Source: Plasmodiophora brassicae (lineage: Eukaryota > Endomyxa: Phytomyxea > Phytomyxea > Plasmodiophorida). From it: a stretch of DNA of 64,000 bases. The position numbers and the translations under genes were made by a program. The notes under the pieces are model-generated. The model had not been told where the DNA came from and ran no database searches. It saw only the letters and a list, made by a program, of their open reading frames with translations. Shown piece by piece: positions 52,314-62,358 of this stretch (the first letter of the stretch is position 1; each line of letters starts with the position of its first letter). Location of the stretch: assembly GCA_036867785.1 (NCBI GenBank), contig CP145412.1, forward strand, positions 1,488,001 to 1,552,000. The letters run 5' to 3'.

Positions 52314-54152
52314 TCACGATGTCTTCGTGCGCTTGTGCCGATTGCGTCCATTAATGGGCAGCCCGCTGTCCCTAAGGCGATTTCGCAAAGGACCTAACAA
52401 ACGGCTGACGCTTGCAGAGCGTTCGTCGGCGTCGTCAGCGACGTTGCCTTCTTTTTCCAAAATGTCCTCGACAACGCGGTCTTCCGCGGCTTTGAAGAAG
52501 CGATAACAGCTGGCCTGCCACTCACTGAAACGGTCGCTGCTGGCAGGCTCCGGCGGTAACGACATTCCGGGCGGATGCGACTCAGTACTGTACTGTCGGA
52601 CCCAGAACAGCGCATCGTAGAAGGTATGCAGGTCGGCCGATGGGAGATTCCCCCAATCCCATCGTCTGCTGTCGCCTAGGGAGCGCGTATATGCGATCGT
52701 TGCGGCCCAAGCGGACGACATTACACTGGGCAATCGTGGGGCAGGCTTGATTTCCGATGCACTGGGCCATGGAACAGTGTCGGCGATGTCATCCGACCAT
52801 GTAACGCTCTTACGCTGCCGAGACGGAACCAGCCCCAGCATTTTCACCTTCCTCTGTAGAGCCCGAGCATGACGGCACACGGGTCGATAAACGCCCAGGC
52901 TGACGGCATTAGGATTGTCTCGCTTCTTTAGAATGGCGTTGACGGCGATGTCTTCCGCGGCTTGGAAGAAACGAAGACAGCTGGCCTGCCAGCCTCTCAA
53001 GTCGCCCGAGTTCGTAGGTTTGGGCGGCAGCTCCATGGCATCCGGGTTGAAGATGGTACTGGTGCGGTAAATACGCGCCCAGAAAATGGCAGCTTTAAAG
53101 TTGTCCAGTGGTGTTGCGTAGAGATGGCCCCGATGCCAAAACGATTTGTCTAGATCGCGAGTATGCGCTATCGTCGCAGCCCAGGCGGACGACATTGCAA
53201 CAGGCAACGATGGGGCAGGCTTCACTTCCGATGCAGTGGGCCATGGGATGGCGTCGGCGAAACCGGCCCAGTCAATGGAAGCGGCGTCATCAGCCGCGAC
53301 AGGAGAGACCAGAGCTTTCGGCTGTTGATGATTTGCGTGCGGAGACCTTCCGCTGCTCGACCTCGCGATACTTGTCGGGGAATGAGCCGCGGTACCCGTC
53401 CCGGTGCTTGGTGTGTCGATAGTCTGCCGGTGCTGACTCGCGACAGCAGAAGGGCTGCTGGACGCTGCCGAAGTAGAAAGCATCTGATGTGCGTCAGGCT
53501 CCAGATAGGTTTCGCGTATATGCCGTATGTCATCTGTTGCACAATCCACACGTCTACAGATCTCGTCGACGACTTGTTCGAGTCGGATGTTCCGGAAGCA
53601 GATATTCCCGTTGTCGAGAGCCAGCAACATCCCCAATTGTTCAACAGTAAACGGATGCTTGAACGATGTCATGAAACGCGACCGTCCATCCCCACAGATC
53701 CATATGGGCTCCCGCAGTGGAGATCCGATCCATGGACGAACCGCCGCTGGGATCTCACCTTTTGAAACGCTCTTTTCGATCGATTCGGCCTTCTTTGCGA
53801 TGTCCATCAAATCCAGATTCACGAATGCAAACGCGAGGCTTGTGGGAATCGTCAGGTGTTGGTAATGGGGTGACTTCAGAGTGTCCGTATTGCGACATGA
53901 TGCGACGACGTTATTCACATCATAGGTATATCCATCCGCCAGCGTCACCATGTTGTCCGTGATCACGCGCCTCGCCAATGGACACGCGAACCATGATGTC
54001 AACCCAAGAGCGGATAGCGCGGTGTTGGTACGGAGGGCCTCTCCCGGCGTCATCCTTGGCGGCATCTCCTCCGCCGATGGGTAGACGTGAAGATCAACGG
54101 CCAGCGCACAGCTTGTCACGCACGCGAACAGGAACACAACGAGGGCAGGCAT
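52314..54152 (-). CDS. secreted U-box-like protein with two 122-residue repeats
   Basis: Single exon, 612 residues, ATG at 54152. Signal peptide MPALVVFLFACVTSCALAVD. Residues about 52-115 match a U-box: WFACPLARRVITDNMVTLAD, GYTYDVNNVV, SPHYQHLTIPTSLAFAF; the core hydrophobic positions and the LADGYTY signature are kept. Residues about 150-200 (FMTSFKHPFTVEQLGML, NICFRNIRLEQVVDEI) may be a worn second copy. A Ser/Thr/Pro-rich spacer (225-285) follows. Residues 292-413 and 449-570 are tandem repeats sharing PWPxASExKPAPxLP, MSSAWAATIAxTR and WQASCxRFFxAAED. A basic tail ends it. U-boxes recruit E2 ubiquitin enzymes in the cytosol, so export suggests a role in a host cell or in the secretory lumen; this is inference. 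A TATA-like element lies about 122 bp upstream. Confidence 0.75.
   Translation of the reverse strand: MPALVVFLFACVTSCALAVDLHVYPSAEEMPPRMTPGEALRTNTALSALGLTSWFACPLARRVITDNMVTLADGYTYDVNNVVASCRNTDTLKSPHYQHLTIPTSLAFAFVNLDLMDIAKKAESIEKSVSKGEIPAAVRPWIGSPLREPIWICGDGRSRFMTSFKHPFTVEQLGMLLALDNGNICFRNIRLEQVVDEICRRVDCATDDIRHIRETYLEPDAHQMLSTSAASSSPSAVASQHRQTIDTPSTGTGTAAHSPTSIARSSSGRSPHANHQQPKALVSPVAADDAASIDWAGFADAIPWPTASEVKPAPSLPVAMSSAWAATIAHTRDLDKSFWHRGHLYATPLDNFKAAIFWARIYRTSTIFNPDAMELPPKPTNSGDLRGWQASCLRFFQAAEDIAVNAILKKRDNPNAVSLGVYRPVCRHARALQRKVKMLGLVPSRQRKSVTWSDDIADTVPWPSASEIKPAPRLPSVMSSAWAATIAYTRSLGDSRRWDWGNLPSADLHTFYDALFWVRQYSTESHPPGMSLPPEPASSDRFSEWQASCYRFFKAAEDRVVEDILEKEGNVADDADERSASVSRLLGPLRNRLRDSGLPINGRNRHKRTKTS
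52443..52808 (-). repeat. repeat 2 of the secreted U-box protein
   Basis: Codes for residues 449-570. Aligns without large gaps to residues 292-413; shared blocks are PWPSASEIKPAPRLP, MSSAWAATIAYTR, LPPEP and EWQASCYRFFKAAED. Confidence 0.85.
52914..53279 (-). repeat. repeat 1 of the secreted U-box protein
   Basis: Codes for residues 292-413; shared blocks are PWPTASEVKPAPSLP, MSSAWAATIAHTR, LPPKP and GWQASCLRFFQAAED. No similarity to a known domain was recognised. Confidence 0.85.
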
Positions 54153-54271
54153 CGCCGGTCACCAATTTGGAAGGTGGCTGGCGTTTGTCAAGTCCGGCAG
54201 GCAGCCACAGCGAGCGGCCAGAGACGTTCGCCCGTCAAACTCCGGAAGTCCGAAATGCGCGAGTGGGAAGA

Positions 54272-54281
54272 CTTATTTATA
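54272..54281 (-). promoter_or_regulatory. TATA-like element of the U-box gene
   Basis: TATAAATAAG on the minus strand about 122 bp upstream of the ATG at 54152. Confidence 0.45.
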
Positions 54282-55532
54282 GATTGAAGCATCGGCGTCA
54301 ATGATAGGCGCATAGTCTGTGTCCGGCAAGGGGAAGACGACGTGTCTTCCTCATGACATTCGGCTTTAGCCGCCAGCGCTGAGGACCGCTCTGCCGCAAA
54401 ATCGCACGACCTGAGCATTACCAATAATTGGTCGTCGAGGGCGTTGTGCAGATCCGGCACCCCATGGATAGGGTACCGGAAGGAATGTTGACCCTGTACT
54501 TCTGCTAATTGTATCCCCCGATCGTTTGGTCTAGGCTTCTGTGCAGTCGGTGGTTCTTCTCTGGCGAAGCAACCCAACTGAAATCGAATTAGAGCCGAGG
54601 GTGACACAGTCGTCCTAGGGTAGACCGCCACAATTAATGGTTGACGATACCGGGTTCACCTCGACCTTCTCCATATGATTGCACCGGTCGACATCTGGTG
54701 CATTCAGTTTTCAGGGCAACACGTTCCTTGCCGCATGCAGCGTCACCGTCATCGATCTGTCCACCCTGACTTGATTGCACGCTTAATTCACGTACGGATA
54801 GGGCTCAACGTCCTGAGCGGCGACCCACGTCGACGCGTTATGACCAGGTCGAGTCACGTCGCCTGAACATGAAAAGCGCACGAAGCACCAGCGCGATCAG
54901 GCGGTAGGTTGAGCAAGGTATATATCGATTTGAACCGTTGGGTAGGCTCGGAGCCCCAGGACAAAACGTCAGCGCCGTCAATTCCAGAAGCCAATGCCAA
55001 TGGATATTCCATATTGTACGTCTGCATTGCCGAAGAATTCGCCGTTCGTCCAGTCTGGAATATTGGCCGGGGAAGGCTGCTCTTGTTGCGCGATCGTCCG
55101 ATGCCGTTCATGCTCGGGTTGAATCACTGTAAATATTCGATTCGACCGAAAAGCGATCGGATTGATCGCAGGGCGGATCTCCCGGATATCGACCATGCAG
55201 AATGGGAGCGATCCGTCGACGCAACAAAGCCAGGTCACAGGCGGACAACTGGTTCACCTCGGGTCGGCTGGACGCCGACAAGATGTGGTACGACCCGCAT
55301 GAATGCGACTATCATCGAAGCGCCTGCCGCTCTAATGAGGTCGGCGAACCCATATTCGCGAATGGACGGGGGGTCCCTAGAAACCTCGGAGCGGGTACCG
55401 TGGAGGATCGACGTGTCTGATCGGTTATCTCCAACGGTCAAAGGCATCGCATTCGCGACCTAACCGCCACCCTTTGGAACGCATCATCGCGATAATAATA
55501 CGCCATCAGCAGATGGGTTATTAGACATGGTT
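54282..55532. other. about 1.2 kb without a supported gene
   Basis: Several open frames on both strands (minus 54188-54631, plus 54909-55463) lack an ATG start, a recognisable domain or any clear splice partner. A decayed gene or repeat is possible, but nothing can be named. Confidence 0.45.
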
Positions 55533-56077
55533 TCAGACGCGTTCGCCGACCCGGCTGTCGACAGCGCTCTGCGCAGCAGCGGCTTCGTCCGGATCGGCGT
55601 CTTCGCCGTGTCGCCGGCTGCGTTCCTCATCGAGCTCGCGCTCACGCATCCGTTCAATGCCCCGACTGATCTGCCTGCATGCGCGCGCGTCAGCACAATG
55701 GACGATGGGATGTCGACCCGCGAACGCACTGCTCTTCCTCGGCGACCTCGTCCAGGTGGCGCTGATACGCATCGATCACGTACTGGTACCTGGGCGTCGT
55801 CAGGCCTATCAGATCGGCAACCGACTCGCCAACGTAATCGATCGCTGTACACCAACGACCAGTCAGGCGACACGAATGCGCACACGACCAGAGCGCGCGC
55901 ACCTTTGACAACGCCATCGAACGCTCGGGACAGAAACGTCGACTCGGGACTGGACGCGCTGCCTTCGCACGCGCTGACGGCCGCGTCGCCGGCCGACTTC
56001 GGGGCATCGGCGTGCCCTTCCACAGACGGCGCCGCCGCCGACGCCGACGGCACGACTTCGTCGATATCACGCGTCAT
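55533..56077 (-). CDS. FAM177-like protein
   Basis: Three exons (56077-55903, 55844-55730, 55674-55533) with 58- and 55-nt introns give 143 residues in frame. ATG at 56077 starts MTRDIDEVVPSASAA. The family core is IDYVGESVADLIGLTTPRYQ with YVIDAYQRHLDEVAEEEQ, matching the FAM177 pattern Y-x-GE-x2-A-x3-G-x-T-x-P-K/R-YQY-x-ID-E/A-Y. A charged coiled-coil tail follows (RMRERELDEERSRRHG). FAM177 proteins are small, conser­ved in many eukaryotes and linked to the Golgi in animals; the molecular role is not established. Confidence 0.8.
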
Positions 56078-56218
56078 ACTCGCGCCGGAAGTAATACTAA
56101 ACTGGAAGTGCGCGTGTGACCTGCCCCTGTGGGCGGCTGGGTGCCCAGCAGCCAGGGCCAGGACGGCGGGAGGCCGCACGTGTCGCAGCAGCGCCGTTGC
56201 GTAACAGCGTCGCGGACA

Positions 56219-57809
56219 TCAGGGACGACGCCTCGGCGAACTGGACCTGGGTGACGACATGTGAAGGTGAAGGGCGAGCGTCGGGCGGAGCGCGGACCGA
56301 TAACGATTGAAATGGGCAATCGTGGACGCCTGAAGGTTGGCGCTGGTGACGTACGACGTCAGGAGTTCGCCCGTGGACGAGTCGACGTAGGCGACTTCAA
56401 TTAACGCGGCTGTGCCTGGCGAGGCCAACGAGGTGATGCAGACCGGGTAGTCGAGAATCGACGCGATCTCAGGTTCAGTAATGGTATCGCCAGTGAATAA
56501 ACGGCATGTGAGGGACGCGCTGGCATGCTGCGTGTTAACGACCGCCCAGCACCCTGTAACATGCCGCCGGTTACAGACGATCCTCGAGAACAATTCGCGA
56601 AGGCGGTACCGGCGAAATCGAACAGGACCGTTGACAGCGTCCTAATCTGTTGGACGGCGATCGAGCAGGATTTCCCCTGGATGATCGGGTAAGCGAGACG
56701 TCTTTCGCTCTGGCAAACAACGCCAGTACCGCGAGAAACCCATTCAGACCTGCCGCAAGGAGAACGGAACCGACAAACTCCTCCATCATTGCAGGCGGCA
56801 GACCCGTGACGATGACGGCGGGCTTCAGGCCCGCCAGACAGAACAGAACCTCGCCGTGCACCATCATATTCTCCGGCATGAGGCCCTGCTCCGCGCAGAA
56901 CCGCACAAGCTGCGGATCGCGCCGCGCCCGGCTCCACCACTGCCTCTCCAGCATTCGTACCCTGCTCCATAACGCAACGACGTCATCGTCCGGCATCACC
57001 GGAACTGCAGCGATGCCACAGGGATTTGCCTCGCCCACAGTCGAGCTTTGACAGTGCGAACTGCACCGCCCACGGAGTTTCGTACGGCGCGCGCGCGGCG
57101 ATTGAACGACAAACGGCGCGATCGGTGTATTCGACCAGTTATGCGACGTTCTGCCAGTTGCCAACGCCCAGGCCATTGTCGGATCCCGGGCTGGTAACCC
57201 CGTCGACGTATCGTGCGGGCTGTGCGGACGCGGGCGATGCGACCAATGTGTTGGGCACCCCCGCCGGGGCAGACGAGGTCCGCGCCCCGGTCAGCGAGTC
57301 GAACTTGATCCAGAGGGCGGCGCTCTCGGCGAGCAGCAGAACGGCGAGCGCTCCGGCGAAGATCGCTGCGGGTAATGCTGACGGCAGGGTCGACGCCTGT
57401 AGTGACCACTGGACGCAGGCGATCAGCGCGAACTGGCTGAGCAGACAGCTGGCCATGGTCAGCGACGACAGGTACACGGGGATGTACCACCATTCCCGCT
57501 CGAGAATAACCGCCTGGAACACGCCGAACGCGAAAAATATGATCGCATTCCATATGATCTGTCATCCGACGTTCAGCACAAGAGCGACACATGGCGTGGT
57601 GTCCACAGACGCACAGTGAACTGGGCGGCCCGCGCATGCTCCTGCCTCGACTCCAGCCGGCCGTCACTCTGGGTCGTCGACGTCGCCGACAGAATCCCGG
57701 CGAACAGGTCGTTAACAGCGATCCAGGCCGAGATGGCGTACCCGGCAATCAAGGGCAGCGACAGGGCCAGGACCAGCGCCAGCAAGCGTCGATCAGTGAT
57801 CCGCGCCAT
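56219..57809 (-). CDS. polytopic membrane protein, unknown function
   Basis: Multi-exon gene from ATG at 57809 (MARITDRRLLALVLALSLPL). Visible helices: LLALVLALSLPLIAGYAISAW, WYIPVYLSSLTMASCLLSQFALI (two pieces near 57490-57420), LPAAIFAGALAVLLLAESAALW (about 57370), and after a cytosolic or luminal loop with WSRVRMLERQWWSRARRDPQ, MMEEFVGSVLLAAGLNGFLAV (about 56790-56730). The C-terminal part reads TITEPEIASILDYPVCITS and STGELLTSYVTSANLQ, ending at 56219. At least four membrane segments and several short introns. No family recognised. It diverges from the P-type ATPase gene with only about 120 bp between the starts. Confidence 0.55.
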
Positions 57810-57932
57810 GCCCAATCACGACTGTGCTGTGCGGGGCACGTGCCATCCCGACTGACCTCCCGATCGTGCGCGTGCCCTCTCTTCATCCGGCACCCCCGTT
57901 CGCACGGCCTCGGAACGTCCTCCTCCGCTGAC

Positions 57933-60900
57933 ATGGGAGCCCGGTTAGCTCCGAAGGTGAAGGTTCGGCGATGCCATCGTACGGCCGAGCCGAGGCTCCG
58001 GCCGAATAGCCCCACCACACGCTTGGTGCGCGAATCAGGCATGTTGCCGACCGTCGACGAAGAGGCCGATGGAGGTCGCCACCTGACAACGCCCGAGGCG
58101 AGCCTTGCGACCGAGATGCAGGTGGCGCCCGGCGTCTTGGAGCAACAGCCACCGTCCCGTGCCGAGTCGTTCGTCACCGCCGACCAAGTCGTCCTGTTCC
58201 GGACGCTGTCGACGTCGCACAGCCTGGATATCCGGCACAAGGTCGACGTGCAGGTCGAGAAGGTGGCCGCCGACGCTGCCGCCATCCGCAGCATCAGATG
58301 GCATACGATGCCGCCCGACCAGGTCCTGGCCGAACTGAAGTCGGATCGGCACCGCGGCCTGTCGTCTGCGGCCGTCAAAGCAGACGCCCGGGTCAATCGA
58401 GTCACGCCCGCCAAGTCGAACATGCTCGCCAAAGTCCTGTCGTACGTGTTCGGCGGGTTCAACGCCCTGATGTGGATCGCGCTCGTCATCGCCGTCGTCT
58501 CGTACGAACCGCTGGGCGGCGCGTCCCCGGAGACGTTCACCCTCGGCCTGGCGTTCGTTCTCGCCTTCGTCATCATCCTGTCCAGCATGTTCTACGCGTA
58601 CGTCGACTACAACGCCAGCCAGGTCATGAAGGCGATCACGACGCTGGCTGCGCAGACGGCCGTTGTCACCCGCGACGGCAGGATCGAGACGGTCGACGCC
58701 GACGACGTGAAAGTCGGCGACATGGTGCACCTGGAGCTCGGCGTACGCGTCCCCGCGGACCTCGTCCTGCTGGACGTCTCCTCCGACCTGACCTTTGACC
58801 GATCGCTGCTGACCGGCGAGTCGAAACCCGTCCCTGGATCCATCACGATGACGCACGAGAATCCATTGGAGACGCGCAACCTCGCGCTATCGTCGACGTT
58901 CGTCGTGCAAGGCACCGGCGTCGGGGTCGTGTTCGCCACCGGCGACGATGCCGTCATCGGGCGCATCTTCCACATGTCGACGAAACAGGTCGAGGAGCCC
59001 ACCTTGCTGCAGAAGGAGATCAACAGGTTCACGATCTATGTGTCGACGGCCGCCGTGTTGATGTTCTCGTCTGCGCTTGCGGTCTGGGGGCTCTGGACGA
59101 GACAAGCGCACCCGGGGTTCGCCAACCTGAACCAGGCGCTGACGAACGCCATGGGGTGCCTGACGTCCCTGGTGCCCCAGGGACTGCCCGTCTGCGTTGC
59201 CCTGGCCCTGACCATCATCGCACGCATCATGGCGGCTCGGTTCGTGATCGTCAAGAGTCTGTCGATCGTGGAGACGTCGGGCGCCATGACCGTCATCTGC
59301 TCCGACAAGACTGGGACGCTGACCGCCGGGCAGATGCTCGCCGATGCCGTCGGCTTTGTCGACCACGAGTACGCAGACGTTAGGCGGGTCGAAACCCGCC
59401 ACGACCCGGCTGCCGAAGACCTGTTCCGTATCGCGTACCTGTGCAACGACTCGAAGGTCGGCGACAGCGATGCTGATAACGGGCAACACGTTCGTGGCAA
59501 CCCGACCGATGTGGCTCTGATGCGAATGGCGAAAGGCATGGAGAGCGCGTTGCGACAGTACACACGGGTCTACACCGTGGCGTTCAACTCGAAGTCAAAG
59601 TGGATGCTGACGGTCGCGCGGGACGAAGAGTCCGATGCCCTGCACCTGTTCATCAAGGGCGCGCCTGACGTTCTTGTCAAGCGATGCGGTCGGGCCATGA
59701 TGCAAAATGGGACGGACGTGGACCTGGACGCCGCCGGTCGTGATCGTCTGTGTCAGCTCCAGCACGCCTGGAGTCGCCGAGGCGCCCGTGTCCTGATGCT
59801 CTGCAGGAAAGACCTGCAGGAACGCCACCTGGAGACGTCCGACACGGAGTTCATGGGCGCGTTCATCGAGCGAACGCTCTGGAACCTGACAGTCGTCGGC
59901 CTCGTTGCCATTTGCGATCCGCCCCGCGACGACGTCCCCGCCGCTGTCGCCACGATGCGCACGGCTGGCGTCCGCGTCTTCATGGTCACCGGCGACTTCC
60001 AGCTCACTGCCGAGGCCATCGCTCGACAGGTACAAGCGCCGCGCAGTGTCGCGTGCAGCTTCGCAGTTTGACGCCACGGTGCGCAGGTCGGGATCGTGAC
60101 TGCCGACAGGGTCGACAGGTTAGGCGATGCGCGTGCCGATCGCGAGGCGTACAAGCGGGTGTCGCAGCTGGCCGGCCACGACATGAAGCCGGCCTCGCAG
60201 GCGGACCCGCAGCAACGTCGCGCCATTGTCCTGACGGGCGACGACGTGGCGGACCTCGACTCCAGCGACTGGGACGTCATCGTCACGGTCTACGAGGAGA
60301 TCGTGTTCGCGCGCACCACCCCCGAACAGAAGCTGGTCATTGTGCAACAGATCCGTCAGCGCGGCGACAACATTGTCGGCGTGACCGGGGACGGCGTCAA
60401 CGACGCCCCGGCGTTGAAGACGGCGGACATTGGCATGGCCATGGGCGCCGGTAGCGACGTCGCCAAAGAAGCCGCTCAGGTCATCCTCCTGAACAACGAC
60501 TTCGCGTCGATCCCGGTTGCGATTGAGGTCTCTGCGCATGTGTCCCTTGACGTCAGCGCTGGCGGCTGACATGTACGCACGTGGTGTTTGCAGAATGGGC
60601 GGCTGGTGTTCGAGAACCTGCGCAAGGTGGCGCTCTACATTCTGCCGGCGGGCGCCTACACAGAGATGATGGCCGTCGCCACGAACGTGTACTTTGGGAT
60701 GCAGCTGCCGTTGACGCCGTACCAGCAGGTCGTTTTCTGCATCCTGCAGGACGTGACCATGTCGATCTCGCTCATGTACGAGAAGGCGGAATCGGACCTG
60801 ATGTCGCAGCCGCCGAGGAACACGCGCACGACGCATCTGGTCGACTGGCGGTTCGGCGTCCAGGTCGTCCTCTTCATCGGTGTCTTCATCTGGGTCTCCT

Positions 60901-61373
60901 GCTTCGGCATGTTTTTCCTCTACTGGCACTGGCAAGGGTTCGGGTTCTACGACCTCATGTTCGTGTTTGGTGCCTGGAAGGACGGGTACAAGGGCTTCTC
61001 CCTTGCTGAGCTGGACTCGAAGCTGGCCGTGTCCCAGTCGATCTTCTACGTCACCATGACGATCATGCAGATCGGGAACATCCTGTCCACCAGGAACCGG
61101 CGCATGTCGACGATCCATTCGAACCCGTTATGGGGCCCACGTCGCAACCCCGTCCTGATCGTCTGCATCCTCGTCAGCCTGTCGGTTGCGCTGCTGAACG
61201 TGTACGTCTCGACGTCGCCCGGCAATCCAAACATCTTCCGGTTTGGATACGTGCCCGGCATCTTCTGGCTGATCCCGGTACCGTTGGCCATTGCACTTCT
61301 GCTCGCCGATGAACTCCGCAAGTTCATCGTTCGCAATTGCCCAACGTCCTGGGTCGCCAACGTCGCTTGGTAG
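57933..61373 (+). CDS. P-type cation ATPase, Na,K-ATPase-like (P2C) group
   Basis: Three exons; ATG at 57933, with 58042 as an alternative. The first exon runs to about 60030, then introns end near 60086 and 60594. All catalytic blocks are present: TGES in LLTGESKPVPG, the HENPLETRNLALSSTFVVQG segment typical of Na,K-type pumps, phosphorylation motif CSDKTGTLT (about 59302), KGAPDVL, TGD, and VTGDGVNDAPALK (about 60380). The C-terminal membrane half has MYEKAESDLM and PPRNTRTTHLVDWR, matching the Na,K/H,K group after M6. M4 reads VPQGLP instead of VPEGL and M5 reads ILPAGAYTEM instead of the usual SNIPE. It would pump cations at a membrane; which ions is open. Confidence 0.88.
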
Positions 61374-61676
61374 TAAAACACGGACGTCGCGAATCGGCGC
61401 TGTCGCATTGCACAGCATTGCAATTGCACATGAACGTTCCCAGCAGAGCAGGAACGTTCCGGGTTGCGCTTGAAATAGCAGGGGGCCGGGTCGGCAACTT
61501 CGTAGCCCGGTGGTCAACCCGCAGCCGCAGGTGGCTCGGATCGGCATGGGCCCCGCGCACTGGGTTAGGCCCCTAATTTCGAAACAGTGCGACTGCCAGC
61601 GGAGCCGGACACCCGAGCGGCACTGGATGGCATTCGGGTAATCCAAGTGAGGTCAACAGTTGGCGTTTGCGAACAA
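61374..61676. other. intergenic, no gene seen
   Basis: About 300 bases between two plus-strand genes; no motif recognised. Presumed promoter of the small single-pass protein. Confidence 0.6.
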
Positions 61677-62039
61677 ATGAAATCGTCGTCGCGGTCCATT
61701 CTCGTGGGAATCCTGATCGGCGTGGTCCTGGTCGGTGTCGGGGTCGGCCTGTACTTTGTGCTGCGCCCGACGCCTGTCAAGGATCTTCGCGTCCTGGTGG
61801 AGCGTGCCAAGGTTGCTGACAAGTCGAAGAAGGGCGAGCTCGATGACCTCGTCGAGGGGATAAAGGCGTGGGATCGCAACTGGGGCCACAAGGTCAAGCA
61901 CCTGCCGGACGCCGAACAGAAGGAGATCGGGTCGCTGATGACAGATTTGATCACCGAAATCAGCAAGTTCGGCTATCATATCGTCGTCTCGAACGTCAAA
62001 TCGCTTGTCGGCAAGTACATGACACGTGCAACTGCCTGA
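61677..62039 (+). CDS. small single-pass membrane protein
   Basis: 120 residues from ATG at 61677 (MKSSSRSILVGILIGVVLVG). One helix near the N-terminus (residues about 8-28, Val/Gly-rich) followed by VLRPTPVKDLRVLVERAKVA and an amphipathic helical domain (KKGELDDLVEGIKAWDRNWG, EIGSLMTDLITEISKFGYH). A short basic-hydroxyl start and uncleaved helix suggest a signal-anchor protein. No family recognised; codon use resembles the neighbouring conserved genes. Confidence 0.6.
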   Translation: MKSSSRSILVGILIGVVLVGVGVGLYFVLRPTPVKDLRVLVERAKVADKSKKGELDDLVEGIKAWDRNWGHKVKHLPDAEQKEIGSLMTDLITEISKFGYHIVVSNVKSLVGKYMTRATA

Positions 62040-62358
62040 AGTTTGAACGCCTGTGGCACTGCCATCTCGACTGATCGAGCCCTTTATAAACAAGCGCTCT
62101 CGATGAGTCTTGCAGTAATTACGCCATTGTGTCACCACATCGAAGTCGATCACAGTCCTGGTGAGGAACACGTTTGGGCTGACCTCGGAACGCGATGGGG
62201 ATCCATTGATGAACCCGAACCTTTGCAACAGACCACAGATGAAGTCAAGATCCCAGACGGCGTGCTGCCTGCTGCTGCTGCCGTGCGGTGCTGGCACAGT
62301 TGGCCAGCGACACGGCTGATTTTGGTGGGCCGACCTCGGGCGTTCCCCGCATGGGCCG

